64,000 nucleotides of DNA from Xylogone sp. PMI_703 (GCA_021399445.1 JAJTUQ010000004.1:3906001-3970000); one strand, 5' to 3'; positions 1 to 11,983 are shown, numbered from the stretch's first letter. Notes: generated by a model from the sequence alone, not told the origin. Translations and numbers: made by a program.

Positions 1-1
1 A

Positions 2-631
2 TTTGGACTCCAACGAAAGACTATTAAAGCCATCGGATGCGGTGATTATCACAGCTTTGCTATTGATAACAAAAACAATGTTTACGCATGGGGTTTGAAC
101 ACTTTCGGTCAAACGGGTATCCCCAAAGATGGCGAAGATGAGAATACTATTGCCGTACCAACATTGGTAAAGAATCTTAAGCAACTCACGATAAAACAAA
201 TCAACGGTGGTGCTCACCACACTCTCGCTTGCACTGAAGAGGGCAAAGTCCTTGTCTGGGGTAGAATTGATAATGCCCAGGGCGGTATGCCAATCGATAA
301 ATTCAACAAAGACGATCTGTTTATGGATGAACATGGCAAGCCGCGTTATTTGCTGAAGCCTGCTGTGGTTGAAGGTATCGAGGGCGCTGGAGTCCAGGTT
401 TCAGCTGCTACTGATTCTTGCTTGGTTGTGACCAATAGTGGAAAGGCGTATTCATGGGGCTTCAGCGGCAATTACCAAACCGGTCAGGGCACTACAGATG
501 ATATTGTCGAAGCTACACCTATTGAGAATAGTGCTGTTAAAGGCAAGAAGATCGTTTTTGCAGGCGCCGGAGGTCAGTTCTCAGTTCTGGCCGGCGAACA
601 TGAAGATACGTCCATGACGAACGGTGTCTAA
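2..631 (+). CDS. RCC1-family protein (Ran GEF / chromosome condensation regulator), 3' part
   Basis: The frame is open from the left edge to a TAA at 629-631, giving about 209 residues with no start inside the window. The repeat pattern of an RCC1 seven-bladed propeller is visible: G-C-G-D-Y-H-S-F-A-I-D near the start, A-W-G-L-N-T-F-G-Q, G-G-A-H-H-T-L-A followed by V-L-V-W-G, and Y-S-W-G-F-S-G-N-Y-Q-T-G-Q-G near the end. In this family the protein is a nuclear, chromatin-bound exchange factor for Ran (fission yeast Pim1, budding yeast Srm1). The insert K-D-D-L-F-M-D between two blades resembles fungal Pim1/Srm1, so a Ran GEF is favoured over a generic RCC1-repeat protein. The gene ends convergently with fumarylacetoacetase. 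No intron is seen in this part. Confidence 0.85.
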   Translation, partial: FGLQRKTIKAIGCGDYHSFAIDNKNNVYAWGLNTFGQTGIPKDGEDENTIAVPTLVKNLKQLTIKQINGGAHHTLACTEEGKVLVWGRIDNAQGGMPIDKFNKDDLFMDEHGKPRYLLKPAVVEGIEGAGVQVSAATDSCLVVTNSGKAYSWGFSGNYQTGQGTTDDIVEATPIENSAVKGKKIVFAGAGGQFSVLAGEHEDTSMTNGV

Positions 632-1469
632 ATTGAAATACACCTAGAACATGCTCGTATTTCCAAGCAATGAGATGGAGGGTATCTCTCCCTTTCTATG
701 ATGTCATGAGCCGAAGTGGCATTGAATCTATGGACCACTCACATATTGATATTTACCTGAAAACAAACTCTCCATTGTTTTCCCGCTGTCTCTCAATGGA
801 CCCTATATTCGGAGTTCATGAGAGATGCAATTTCTCTGTATAATGATTTTACTCGAGAGAACGAGATGAGATGAAAAAAGCATATGGGTAGGAACTGGAG
901 CATCTGGGTTGCATGGGTGATGAATGCATGGCGCGGTCCTCTCCCTTGTTTTTATGCAGAAGCAGCAACAGTGGAAAGCTGCTCCTCTCCCCTCTCCTCT
1001 TTTTGTGCATCTCTCAAATAGATAATTCGGGGTGGCACCTTTGCTATTTGCTTTTGTTTTAACCGTTATGCGTTTGTTCCCAAAACATTTTATGCGGTTT
1101 CTTGTTCTCTTGCAATTTTCATGCATGCTACAACAGGGTCAAAAAGCGAAGGAAGTCGAATTTTGAAGCGTGTTTTATATTTGCCAAAAAATGGGAATAG
1201 ATATTGAAAGATAATGCAGCCTTCTGTACACGGCAGAGGAGGGGGTGAAATTATGGCACATCTAACTAATAAAGAGAACTGTTTTAAGCAAAATGCTTCA
1301 CATTCCATTAAACTTTTTCTAATTACATGGTGAACCTCATGCTATCCAATATTACCATGAGTTAATACAAGACGTTCCTTCAAGGAAGAAAAGGTTGATG
1401 GACTAATTTCATCGTTCCCCTTCCAGATCAAGTAGACACTAATATGGATGGACGAGAAAGCGTAGGAAA
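632..1469. other. Intergenic, convergent 3' ends
   Basis: This holds the 3' flanks of the RCC1-family gene and of fumarylacetoacetase, which converge. Short open frames here have biased composition and no recognisable domain. I see no RNA gene or repeat. Confidence 0.6.
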
Positions 1470-2774
1470 TTATAGGACAGGAGCACTCTCGATCTTACCC
1501 CCACACTCACCGAATCCTACTAAAGCCCCATCTTCACTTCCACACACACCACGAATGGTGATGGTATCACCATCCTTAAGGAACTTCCGGACATCCATAC
1601 CGGCCAGCATCAGCTCCTTCTTCCCGTTCTGTGTCATCTCGAGCAAACTGCCTAGATCGTTTGAGCCTGTTCCTGAGATCGTACCTGAGCCGAGCAAGTC
1701 ACCCGTGTTCATGGGACAGCCGCCAATGCTGTGGTGGGCAATCATCTGGTTAAAGCTCCATAGCAGGTTCTTGCCCGAGACTCGAGAGATGGTGGTCGTA
1801 GCGTCGGTGTCTGTGGTGAGGTCAACCTGGAGCTGGATGTCGAAGACGGTATCCTTGCGTTCCTCGCGCAGGTACGGTAAGAGCTCTGTGTCATTAGGTA
1901 GGGGGGTAGTTCGGAAGGGTTCAAGAGCGTCTGCGAGGACAACCCACGGGCTGATTGTAGATGCGAAGTTCTTAGCGTTGAATGGACCAAGAGGGACGTA
2001 CTCCCAGGCCTGGATGTCTCGGGCACTCCAATCATTGAGGAGTACATAGCCAAAGATGGCGTCTTCGGCCTCCTGGCCGACGCGGATAGGTTTGCCCTGA
2101 GGATTGCCCTTGCATAGGAGGCAGCCGAGCTCGAGCTCAATATCTAGTTTCCGGCAGGGGCTAAAGACTGGAGCCTTAGGGTCGGCGGTAGGATCTAAGA
2201 GAATTTGCCCATTAGGTCGCACAATTGGTGTGCCAGATACGACGATAGATGAGGCTCGCCCGTGGTAGCCCACGGGTAGATGCTTGTAATTGGGTTGAAG
2301 GGCATTTGCTGGTCCACGGAACATGACACCGACGTTAGTAGCATGGTTGATTCCGGCGTAGAAGTCTGTGTAGTCGCCAATTTGCATAGGTAGATGCGTC
2401 TTAAAGTCCGACTTGGCTATCAAAGCTGTCTTCTGGAGCTCGGCGTTGTCTTTGAGGAGTTCTGGATGTGAGGTGGAAGCACTGAGGATGTCCTGGAGGT
2501 AGGCTCGAACTTCGCGGTGCAGGGGCCGGCCCAATGCGGCGAAGGCGTTAAGAGTAGGTTGGGAGAAGACGTCGAGGTGGGAGGAGATGGAAGACAGCTT
2601 TGAGAAGCCATTGCCTTTGGCAAAAGCCTGAAGATCAAGGACATGGTCGCCAATGGCAACAGCTGGGCGTTTTACATCTCTGTTGTCGCGGCTGGTGATG
2701 ATACTAAAAGGAATATTGGCGAGAGAGAAATCGCTCTTAGGTGGGATTGGCACCCAAGACTGCAGAGGTGCCAT
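1470..2774 (-). CDS. fahA: Fumarylacetoacetase
   Basis: This is the last enzyme of phenylalanine/tyrosine/homogentisate degradation; it hydrolyses 4-fumarylacetoacetate to fumarate and acetoacetate. The intronless frame gives 434 aa from the ATG at 2774 (start M-A-P-L-Q-S-W-V), the usual family length. Recognisable are the N-terminal SH3-like part with F-S-L-A-N-I-P-F, the catalytic fold with D-F-Y-A-G-I-N-H-A-T-N-V-G, and G-Y-H-G-R-A-S-S, followed by the metal-binding stretch L-D-I-E-L-E-L-G. D-W-S-A-R-D-I-Q-A-W-E-Y-V-P-L-G-P also matches. The same frame stays open to another ATG at 2924, adding 50 residues that look like a mitochondrial presequence; I chose 2774 because conserved sequence starts there. 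It is divergent from the CYP504 gene and in the same region as homogentisate dioxygenase. Confidence 0.95.
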   Translation of the reverse strand: MAPLQSWVPIPPKSDFSLANIPFSIITSRDNRDVKRPAVAIGDHVLDLQAFAKGNGFSKLSSISSHLDVFSQPTLNAFAALGRPLHREVRAYLQDILSASTSHPELLKDNAELQKTALIAKSDFKTHLPMQIGDYTDFYAGINHATNVGVMFRGPANALQPNYKHLPVGYHGRASSIVVSGTPIVRPNGQILLDPTADPKAPVFSPCRKLDIELELGCLLCKGNPQGKPIRVGQEAEDAIFGYVLLNDWSARDIQAWEYVPLGPFNAKNFASTISPWVVLADALEPFRTTPLPNDTELLPYLREERKDTVFDIQLQVDLTTDTDATTTISRVSGKNLLWSFNQMIAHHSIGGCPMNTGDLLGSGTISGTGSNDLGSLLEMTQNGKKELMLAGMDVRKFLKDGDTITIRGVCGSEDGALVGFGECGGKIESAPVL

Positions 2775-3749
2775 AGTGCTGGAGAATGGTCTTGAAGAGG
2801 TGTAGTGGTGATAATAATAGCTTGCACCGAATCTGTCAAGCTTGTGCAGTCTATAAAGTCTCTGTACTCTGAAGGAGAAGAGAAAGGATGAAGTAGAGAA
2901 AGCTGTTGAAGTAATAGAGAGCATTTGCAGAGCTCCTCCGGCACGAGGAGCTCTGTGGAAAGGAAGTTCCTGGCATCTAAGGAGGGGCGAATGAACGGTC
3001 CGGGACGGGTGGAGGCGGGGGAGGAGGGGAGGGGAGGGGATTTCGCGCTGGGATCCAGCATGCGCGGGCTCGTTCCGCGCTGGAGGAGCTGGGGGCGGAA
3101 CTCTGGCCGGGCGAAGCAGACTGGTTGTGCTGCACCACGTCCAGTCAGAGGCACAAGGCTCTGCAGGTCTCTGGGCCTGTCTCTCTTTCCGCGTATAAAC
3201 AAAACCTGTTCAGTACGGAGTAGCAACATGTTCCTTCTCGACTCGTGCTCTTGTATTTCGGTACATCCTCCGCTCTCACCCAATCAGTTCCTCTCTAAGA
3301 TTGATTACTATCATAGCCGAGGCACCGCCGTATGGGACTGGACCAGACCCTGCAAGAATGGAGGTTGATGCCTCATCTACCGCATATACTTTCTCGACTT
3401 CTTGCAAGCTGAATCTGCGGAACCACGGCGCAATTGCTGCTCGTCTGCTGGTGGCGTCCACGCCCTATGAGGTAACATCTGGGGGTGCAAGCACTGGATC
3501 GGGTTGTTATGTATATAGAAGGGGTCGAAAGAAGGATGAATGGATGCGTTTCTCCATAAACTCTTCATAAGCTCTCCTTTTGTCTCTTTCCACGTCTCTT
3601 CTACGCTAGAAATCCCGAGAGTGCTTTCTCCATTTCCTTCCACACTGTCGGCTTTGGGATTTCTCTTTTTAAAGTATTCTAACTTTAAGCCGCTGTTGTA
3701 ACCTAGAGTGGCAGGGTCTTGCATCCGCATCATTGATCCACAGTGAAAC
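2775..3749. promoter_or_regulatory. Divergent promoter between fumarylacetoacetase and CYP504 P450
   Basis: About 975 bp separate the conserved start of fumarylacetoacetase (-) from the start of the P450 (+). Visible are a TATAAA at 3193-3198, a palindromic AGGAAGTTCCT at 2961-2971, an everted/inverted CGG pair CGGTCCG at 2996-3002 and CGG-N8-CCG at 3096-3109. CGG triplet pairs are the usual target of Zn2Cys6 regulators, one of which is encoded just downstream. Function of these sites is inference. The leader coding for the optional 50-residue extension of fumarylacetoacetase lies at 2775-2924. Confidence 0.4.
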
Positions 3750-5601
3750 ATGGCTGTTCTCTCGCGCATATCGTCGGATGCTGCGGCTTTCCAACCCGCT
3801 GTAGGCTTCATCTTTCTGGCCATCATATTTGTGGTTATCAAATACCTATACCACACAGACACGCCAAAAATAAAAAACCTTCCCGAGGTTCCTGGTCTTC
3901 CTCTATTCGGCAGCTTGTTGAAGTTCGGCGAGAATCATGCCCTTGTTGCTCAGAAACTCGCCGAGAAGTACGGTCCTGTCTTCCAAGTCCGGTTAGGAAA
4001 TCGAGTATGTCGTGATTAAATCACATATTCCTAAAAGGGAAAAGTAACGTATACTGATCGTAGATATTATAGCGCATCGTCTTTGCCAACACTTTTGACT
4101 CTGTCAAGCAGTTGTGGATTACCAACCAAGCTGCCTTGATCTCACGTCCGACCCTCCATACCTTCCACAAGGTTGTCTCCACTTCTCAAGGCTTCACAAT
4201 CGGCACTTCGCCATGGGACGAATCCTGTAAGCAGCGTCGTAAAGCTGCTGCAACCGCCTTGAATCGTCCTGCTGTTCAATCATACATGCCCATTATCGAT
4301 CTCGAAGCCGTTGTCTCAATTAAAGAGTTGCTTGAAGACAGCAAGGACGGCACAGTAGACATCAACCCAATTGCCTATTTTCAGAGATTCGCCCTCAACA
4401 CCTCATTGACTCTTAATTATGGTATTAGAATCGATGGTGGCATCAATGACGCATTGCTGAAGGAGATTTGCGACGTTGAGCGTGCCATTAGTTTGTTCAG
4501 ATCCACAAGCAACAACTGGCAAGATTACGTCCCTCTCCTCCGGTTGCTCCCCAACTCGAACAAAGATGCAATCGAGTACAGAGCTAGAAGAGATAGGTAC
4601 CTTACTTTCCTGTTAAACAAGCTCAAGGAACAGATCAAGGCGGGCACAGACAAGCCATGCATTACTGGAAACATTTTGAAAGACCCTGAGGCTAAACTGA
4701 ATGAACGTAAGTAGTTATATTATATGTAAACTAAACCCATGTCTACCATGAACAGATACTAATTCTGCATGTTTCTAACAGAGGAAATCAAATCCATCTG
4801 CTTAACAATGGTATCTGCTGGCCTAGATACCGTACCGGCTAATTTAATTATGGGTTTGGCTTACCTTTCCTCGGACCATGGACAAGAAATCCAGGAGCGC
4901 GCTTACGAGGAGATCATGAAAGTATATCCTGATGGCGACGCCTGGGAGCGCTGCCTCATTGAGGAGAAGGTGCCTTACGTCACTGCAATTGTCCGCGAAG
5001 TTCTGCGCTTCTTTACTGTCATTCCTATCTGCTTGCCACGAACCAGCGTCAAGGATATTCAGTATAAGGATGCCATCATCCCAGCAGGAACAACCTTTTA
5101 CATGGTGTGTCTCCCAGTTCCGTTCTCACTTTTCTTACATTTTCAATTATCTTTACCAAGTTGGATCTTTCGACTGACTCTTTTGCCTCTTCTAAGAACG
5201 CCTATGCAGCCGATTATGACCCGGATCATTTCAAAGATCCGTATACTTTCTCTGTTGAACGATATCTCCATAATCCTGAAGGTGCTGGAACACCTCATTA
5301 TGCTTATGGCGCCGGCTTGCGCATGTGTGCTGGCTCACACCTTGCCAACCGTGAACTTTACACGGCTTTCATTCGTCTGATCACTGCTTTCCATATCGTG
5401 CCACCTAAGGATCCTAAAGACAGACCAGTTTTGGATGGCCTGGGATATAATGCTATTCCAACTGCCTTGGTCGCTGATGCAAAGCCTTTCAAGTGTGGTT
5501 TCAAACCACGCAATAAGGCGTTGCTAGAGAAGTGGCTGCGTGAGGGAGAGCAGAGAACGATGCATCTGAACGATACAGGGATATTAAGTAATGACTGGTA
5601 A
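3750..5601 (+). CDS. CYP504-family cytochrome P450 (phenylacetate hydroxylase type)
   Basis: Exons 3750-4004, 4073-4706, 4782-5104 and 5197-5601 join to 1617 nt, 538 aa. An N-terminal membrane anchor (about residues 14-32) is followed by a proline-rich hinge (L-P-E-V-P-G-L-P-L-F-G). The I-helix has S-A-G-L-D-T, the K-helix has the E-x-x-R motif (E-V-L-R) and the haem loop is Y-G-A-G-L-R-M-C-A-G with the ligand Cys at about 448. Phrases such as S-R-P-T-L-H-T-F-H-K and G-S-H-L-A-N-R-E-L-Y-T-A-F identify CYP504. Characterised members are Aspergillus nidulans PhacA (phenylacetate 2-hydroxylase) and PhacB (3-hydroxyphenylacetate 6-hydroxylase); both feed homogentisate. I cannot assign the subfamily. 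Location beside fumarylacetoacetase and near homogentisate dioxygenase supports this role. It is an ER membrane enzyme needing P450 reductase. Confidence 0.93.
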
Positions 5602-6137
5602 ATCCTCTCTTTTTTGGGTACCATTTCCGGTTTGAGTATATATCTGTCATCACCTCTTTTTTTATTTGGCATATGTACCCCTGTCGGTGTATATAGTGTG
5701 CAGCCGTATATTCTGGCGCAAGGCGAACATTTGGGAAAGCTAAAACCTCAATCAAGAAGTAAATATTGAAAAGACATTAAGTGGCATCATGGTATCTGAA
5801 AAATACATTATCGTACTGTGGTATCCAAGAAACTTTGCCGCACCAGAAGCACAAACACGTCTGGAGGTAGGATTCTCTGCAAGAAAACCAACTCGACGAG
5901 CAAAACGATCCCCAGATTCTCCAGCCTTCCTGGCTTTTAAATCTTAGTTCCCAAACCCCCACATCGGATGTAACGCGGAACAAGGACGCCACATTCCATT
6001 ATACCTCCCAATACCCGCTCCGGAAAGGACTCTTGTCCCTCCCAATCCGTTCTCTATTTCCCCGTGTCCCGCACACCCGGAACGGAGCCCATAGGAATAA
6101 CACCAAAAAAAGGCCAAAAAAGAGATCACTTTTCATT
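5602..6137. other. Intergenic, convergent 3' ends
   Basis: This is the 3' flank shared by the P450 (+) and the Zn2Cys6 regulator (-). I see no gene, repeat or RNA here. Confidence 0.6.
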
Positions 6138-8859
6138 CTAAAATAGATCCCTCAACTGCCGGTAGAGCTCCTCATCGCCCCCGAAAACATTGGACCCAAT
6201 TCCGGAGAAATCTCCATCCCCCGTAATCCCAACGTACTCTCCGTTCCCACTTGCGGAACCGTTCACGCCCACACTTCCAAGCGCTGCCTCGAATAAACTC
6301 GTCATCTCATGGCTCATCTGGAACCCGTTCATCGGCGAGTTTCCTTTGCCGTTGTTGCTCCCATTGGTCATCGCGTGTGATGCCGTCTGGTGTGGTGGTT
6401 GTTGGGCATTCCCGAATCCCGGAGTCCCTCCTAAGCTCGAGATTTCGTGTCCCGCGAGACCCGCCATTGCGAGGGCTGCGGAGGAATGTGGATCTTCTGG
6501 ATCAACGCCTGCTACACCTGAGGCAGGCGTACCATTCACGCCGCCGTTTAGATGGATCCCTTCTTGGGAGAGACCAAGTTTGGGGGCAATGGCCTTGAGG
6601 CCCTTAATGGTCTTCCATAACCGTTTGCTAACGTATGATTTATTGCTGAAGCCTTTGATGAGATCGAGTGCCATGTAGAATTCATCACGGCAAACGGCGC
6701 TGAACTGTACGGGCGCGTGACAGCTTGCTAAGAAGAGGACTGCAAGGGCAGAGATTAAGAAGTAGTTGAAGCAGACCTTCTGAGTAGTATAAATATCAGT
6801 GGTCTGATTGAGATGGGTGAGAGCGCGAATAGAGTCCTTGGCTAGCTCGACTACGGTGTTGGCGTAGCTAGGGTGCTCTTGGATGGAGCTTGCACTGTGG
6901 AGGACGGGGCGGTAGATGTGAATGCGCATTTGATTTGCGCGAAGGTAGAGGAGAATTTGAAGACGGTGGATTGAGCGGGAGGATGTCTCTGGGGATGCCA
7001 AGGTTGGAAGCTGAAGACTGGGTGGAAGGGCTTTCTGCCATTGAACTACTTGGTAGTCGAGATAGTTGATTTCTTCTATGTTTAGGATAGGGTTGGGGTG
7101 ACCTGACAGAGCGCCTACAGAACGCCAGACTTTAGAGCCAATGCGTGAATAGGTAATCATTGAATTCAGATACGGAACCTTGTGGACCTTGTTTTGTCAT
7201 GTTAATATGAGTGTCAGTAGTTGGGATATAGTAATGGAACTTACGGGTTCTGGTAACGTTGGATCAATATCAGCATCTTGTAAGGCGAATGGTAGTCCTG
7301 TTCCGAAACTCCATCTCCGATCAAGAACATAAATTGCCCAGAATAGTCGAAGAGCATCGGCCCTTTCTTCTTCGTCCGGAAACATCCTGAATAAGGAATC
7401 CCTTCGATGTAACCCTAGTTCTATGCACATTCGAGCAGCTTGGCCAATTATTCGCCAAGCTAGAGCCTCTTCATCGCTGAAGAAGTGAAATATAGCCTAA
7501 AGTTCAATTAGACGGACATTCTCCAGAAATTTGGAACAATCATATAATATAAAAGCTTAGACAAGCTTTGATACAGCTATATGACTCGCCACTCAGCAAA
7601 GGTATTAACTTACCACGAGTGCAATCAATGGAAGTGTCCTAATATCGACGGACTCAGCATGCATTGCATCGTCTCCAGCCTTCTTCACATTGTCATAGAG
7701 TTGATATGCAAGCTCGCTTTGGCCATCACCTTCCAAAAGACACATAATTGCCAGAATCATCTTCAGAATACAGGTCTGCCGATCGTTGACCCCTTTATTC
7801 TGCGCATTCGGGTTGGCGAGACCTGATCTCAACGCAGCATCCATGAAGTCGAACAGATTCTTTCCATGCAGTATCAATCGATCTATATTTAGTATTGGAT
7901 GCATGAGACCCATCTCATCTTCATATGCGCGACAGAGCCGAACCATCTCTTCCTTGGTGAATTGCCATATCGGATCTCTGCCATTCGGCTTACCGTTCAT
8001 TATGAGCGGAGGTAGCATTCGTGGAGGAGATCCCTGAGGAGTCACATCCTGTGTATTCACTCCATCATCGGGCGCATCTGCCAGTCCGGTGTAACCCATG
8101 TTGTTTAAGGTGTTTTTAGCAACATCAAGATTGAAGGCCGAGCTGGTAGGGCCGCGGAACTGCGGTGTTCTGGGGCCTGTCCGATATCTATGCAGCGGCG
8201 ACATGGACGGCGCAGGAGGTTGAGACATTGACATCGATCTTTCAGATAAGTTTTGGTAGGCCATTTCCTCCCCTGCGGCGCGAAGAGAATTAAGGTTTGC
8301 ATAGAGATTGTCCACTTGCTCTTGGAGAGAGACAAGCTTGGCATTCATTTGCTTGAACTCCTCGGACTCCTTGAAACTGCTCGAACAGCAGTTGGGCGCA
8401 TATTGGCATTCGAGCTTGAGATTTCCGCATCGTTGACATGGTGTATTGCCGTTACATTTGATCTTGCGACGCTTACATTCATTGCTATAGCATTATTAGC
8501 GGCGCTTCATTGGAATGGTGTCAACTAGATCAAAGCGAGGCCGACGCAGCGCTTACGAGAGCGCATTAATCTGAATTCCCTCAAAGATCAATTCGAAATT
8601 GCTTTGCATACCAAGCGATGGAAATATATCTAGTCCTCTTTGCCCTCGTCTGTGGTGCTCCATTGGTATTCGCTTCACCCTCGGCCTTCCTCTTCGCGTT
8701 CGCATCATTCACGACATTCCCCGTATCTGCCGGCGAAGCGGTGCTTGCATTGGAGGATTGGCGCTGCTGCTGAACAGACATATCAATACTTCCAAGCACC
8801 GCGATAGGTGACGTAGCCAGATAATTCAGATCTGTAACCTGGTCTTCCAGTATGTTCAT
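6138..8859 (-). CDS. Zn2Cys6 transcription factor with fungal-specific middle domain
   Basis: Exons on the minus strand are 8612-8859, 7614-8484, 7245-7496 and 6138 to about 7178 or 7187 (two in-frame acceptors), giving about 803-806 aa. The first intron splits the first Cys codon of the zinc cluster, which reads C-x2-C-x6-C-x5-C-x2-C-x6-C at residues 83-109 within I-S-I-A-C-N-E-C-K-R-R-K-I-K-C. A coiled-coil stretch follows (S-L-Q-E-Q-V-D-N-L-Y-A-N-L). The Fungal_trans domain spans about residues 230-560, with R-D-S-L-F and D-R-R-W-S-F-G-T-G-L-P-F. The C-terminus is Gly/Asn/Ser-rich. Position between the CYP504 gene and a transporter makes it a candidate pathway regulator, but that is inference; the zinc-finger region is widely conserved and may serve another pathway. 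The ATG at 8859 is used; an internal Met (S-V-Q-Q-Q) is an alternative. Confidence 0.9.
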
Positions 8860-9525
8860 AGTCACACTGCGGAATTATAGAGGATTCCAGTCGCTGAATT
8901 GCGGTCAGAAAGGCGGATCTTGCGCCGGGCTTTTTGGAGACGAAAATGAAAAAGCGGGGGTGCGACCCACGGAGAACTTGGCACGTGACTCTGGGGTTGC
9001 GGAGATGTGCGGGATGTCTTCCGGGATAATATTATCGCTTGGCTCGAGTCGTCGTATTATCACGCAGGTTGTCTGCAGAAAAACAATTCCATTGTGTTTC
9101 GTGTGTAACAGCAACAGAGACTCATGTCCGTCTCCGAACGGGCTAGATCCGAGTTTACAATGCTACAACTCGGACATAAACGAGATGTATGGCTTCAGCC
9201 AGCTCAATGCTCAATTAGTCAGACCGGTAAGGTTGCAGAACTACAGTGTGGGTTGATACATTTTTAAATTATCTCGAATAAGTAATAATTGTATATCTCA
9301 TAATGATGCGTGAGCTTATATAGCTCTCCCTAATATCACCTTAAAAGGTTTCCTGGTCTGAATACCTACGAGGGTAGACAGTTTGAGTAAGGGTCTAAAG
9401 TCCTTTTATGATTTTAGTAGGGTTTAGTTAAGTTAGTCAATTCGACGGCCAAAAGTTCATATTTAGCCAAACAGGATCAAGGTAAAACTACCAGCTTGAC
9501 ATACAGTATTCCATATCTAACTCCC
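8860..9525. other. Intergenic upstream of the Zn2Cys6 regulator
   Basis: This is the promoter side of the Zn2Cys6 gene and the 3' flank of the transporter gene, both on the minus strand. Several CGG/CCG triplets occur near 8910-9030. No gene or repeat is recognised. Confidence 0.5.
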
Positions 9526-11236
9526 CTAATATGTGAACCTAAACTCAGGGTGGTCGTCTCCCATATTATCAAGGTCTGCACCTTCCTCAGTGTACCTATA
9601 ATCTCTCTCGCCGAGATTCCTCTTCTTATTCTCCCTATATAATCCGAAGAAAAATACAGTACACATAGAGCCACATAGCACGAGAAGAGCCAAACTCGTC
9701 CCATATCCAGCGACATAGCGTGGTGCTTGGTTAGTAATGAAAATATTAGAGGCGATGAGCCCTCCAGAATTTCCGAAGCCGATTTGCATCGCAGTTGCCA
9801 CAGAGCGCTTGTAATGACCGGACACGTTCTGTAATGCCGTGTTAGTAAGTGGGATATTGGACAATCATGTGTAGATGGGCTTACGTTGTTTAGCCAAACC
9901 CATGTAATAGGTTGGCAGATGTTCGAACCGCCCACGACAAAGAAACAAGCCATGTACTTCACACCCACTGAAAGATGTTGTTGACACAGCAGGAGAGTAT
10001 ACCCAATAATTGAAATTCCCAGGCCAAGAAGAGTAAAGCCATACCGGTGTTTGAGTTTATCTGCACACCACGCCATACTCATGGCAAGAAATGCTGCCAC
10101 GATCCAAATAGGGATACTCCTGACTTGGCTCTCCTCGGCAGTATAGCCCATCTCGTTGATAATGGTGGGGATAAAAAAGCTGGCTGCGTAACCTGTATTT
10201 ACAATACCTAGGTACATGACAACACCGACATAGACTTTCCAATCAGAAAATATGCGCTTTGCAGCACGCTTATCGAAGTGATCCATCTTTGCTGGACCAA
10301 CATCACGAGTAAGGCGCCTGAGCATGAGTTGTTTCTCTTCCGGAGTAAGCCAGGTAGCTTGTTCTGGCCAGTCGACTACTATAGGTTTGAACAGGACGGC
10401 GATCACAACAGTCAGGAGGCCTTCCATGATAAAGATCCAGCGCCAGCCTAAGAGGTTTATTAGTATGACTTTCTGGTAGACTACTCCTTATTTAGGTTGT
10501 CATGACTTACCGCCATACCCCCCGATACCATCCATCTTTGCGAGAGCATATGCAAGCAGTCCTCCAAATGCACCGGCGAGTGTGCTAGCACAGAAAAACA
10601 TAGAGATACGCCATTGCAGTTCGTGTCTCTTGTAATACATAGCTATCACGTATACTCCTCCAGGAACTAAACCTGCCTCGGCGATACCTATGAGAAAGCG
10701 TAAGGCGACAAGGGACGCAAAGTTCTTGACTACTCCCTCACAGATGGTGAGGACTCCCCATGCAAACATGATAGAGCAAAGCCAAGTAGATGGTTTGAGC
10801 TTTCTTAGGACAATGTTGGAAGGGATTTCACAAAGGATGTACCTTATCTTATAATCAGATGAAGTTCTTTCTGTATATATATTTACGAGAAGAAAGCAGT
10901 TTGGGGAGGATGGCATGAGACATACGGGATGAAGAAGATAAAGAGGGCAATATTGTACTGTTGTCCTTCCATATGCAAGTCGGTTGTCAGACCTTGGATC
11001 TTTGCATTCCCAATATTGACTCGGTCCAGGAATGCCATGAGAAAGAGCACGAATAAGGGAGGTACGATGTGAAGATCCATTTTCCAGAGAAGTTTTCTCT
11101 CAGCGACAGGATCAATGACATAGTTAGGATCATCGAAGGACTTTTCAAGATCATTGTTGACATCAACAGACTCATGTTGGGTGACTTCGGTCTTCTCATC
11201 CTGGACCGCGTCGACTGGCACAGTTGGACCGCTCAT
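9526..11236 (-). CDS. MFS anion:cation symporter (allantoate/nicotinate permease type)
   Basis: Minus-strand exons 10926-11236, 10511-10842, 9885-10447 and 9526-9828 join to 1509 nt, 502 aa. This is the length and layout of the Dal5/Tna1 (ACS) family: a cytosolic N-terminus of about 50 residues, F-L-M-A-F-L-D-R-V-N-I-G-N-A-K at TM1, R-F-L-I-G-I-A-E-A-G in TM4, G-G-W-R-W-I-F-I-M-E-G before TM6, a central cytosolic loop, and W-V-W-L-N-N then S-V-A-T-A-M-Q-I-G-F-G-N-S-G-G in the second half. Family members import carboxylates such as allantoate, nicotinate, pantothenate or biotin precursors across the plasma membrane. Substrate cannot be read from sequence. Given the neighbours, an aromatic carboxylate such as a phenylacetate derivative is a reasonable guess. 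The promoter carries GGAA-N3-TTCC at 11438-11448. Confidence 0.92.
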
Positions 11237-11983
11237 GGTTGCAGTATAAGATGCTTTCAGGACGAAATGAAGATGGCAAGGGCAGTCCTGGTAAGCAAGA
11301 GTAGAGTCAAAAAAGGGGCCCCTAACATGGGCATGAACTCATGGAGGGGAGCGGAGATTAATATACATCTTCATCACTATATCAGAACACCTTTAATTTG
11401 CTGATCTCTGAGTGACTGAGCTGCCATCCCAGTATTTGGAAATCTTCCTTGTTGGCCCCTAGGTCTCAACGGAAGGGGGTAGTCCGGAGGCTTGCTCGAT
11501 AACAGAACGGCACTAATCCACGGCACTTAGTCCACGACATCTTGATGGAATCATTCGTGGAGGTTGATCGTGGGCCTAGCTGACGACGACATCAAGCCCA
11601 GTAACAGGCATGGAGAAATTCCGCAGTCCCTCCAGACTCGCCTGCAGGCGAACGGCCCTACCAGGAGTTAGGCTCGGGAGATAATGACGGGGCCCCTTTG
11701 CGGATCGTGGGGTGCGGGGTCTCCAGGCGGTTAGCGAGTCTTTGCCTAGCTCCATCGTTCGCAAACATTGATGGATATGCCTGTGGCGGAGATCACAGAC
11801 GATACCACTTGGCATCTGGGGAATTATACCGCTGGAATGGGACGGAGCCCTATTGTAGATTAGTGGCGCTGGATTGGCATCTAGACTCGTGAAAATGGAG
11901 CGGAATTTCAGTGTGAAGTATTGTAACAGCTTGTTGAGCAATGATTGACCATCAATGAAACGGAGCAAAGCTTTTCGCATTCA
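11237..11983. other. Intergenic upstream of the symporter gene
   Basis: This stretch lies upstream of the symporter and downstream of the FAD oxidoreductase, both on the minus strand. An imperfect-to-perfect palindrome GGAAATCTTCC at 11438-11448 is the only motif I note. No gene is recognised. Confidence 0.5.

Noticed and set aside
1444..2049. Plus-strand 201-codon frame over fumarylacetoacetase.
   Set aside because: It is the antisense shadow of a clearly conserved enzyme and has no domain features.
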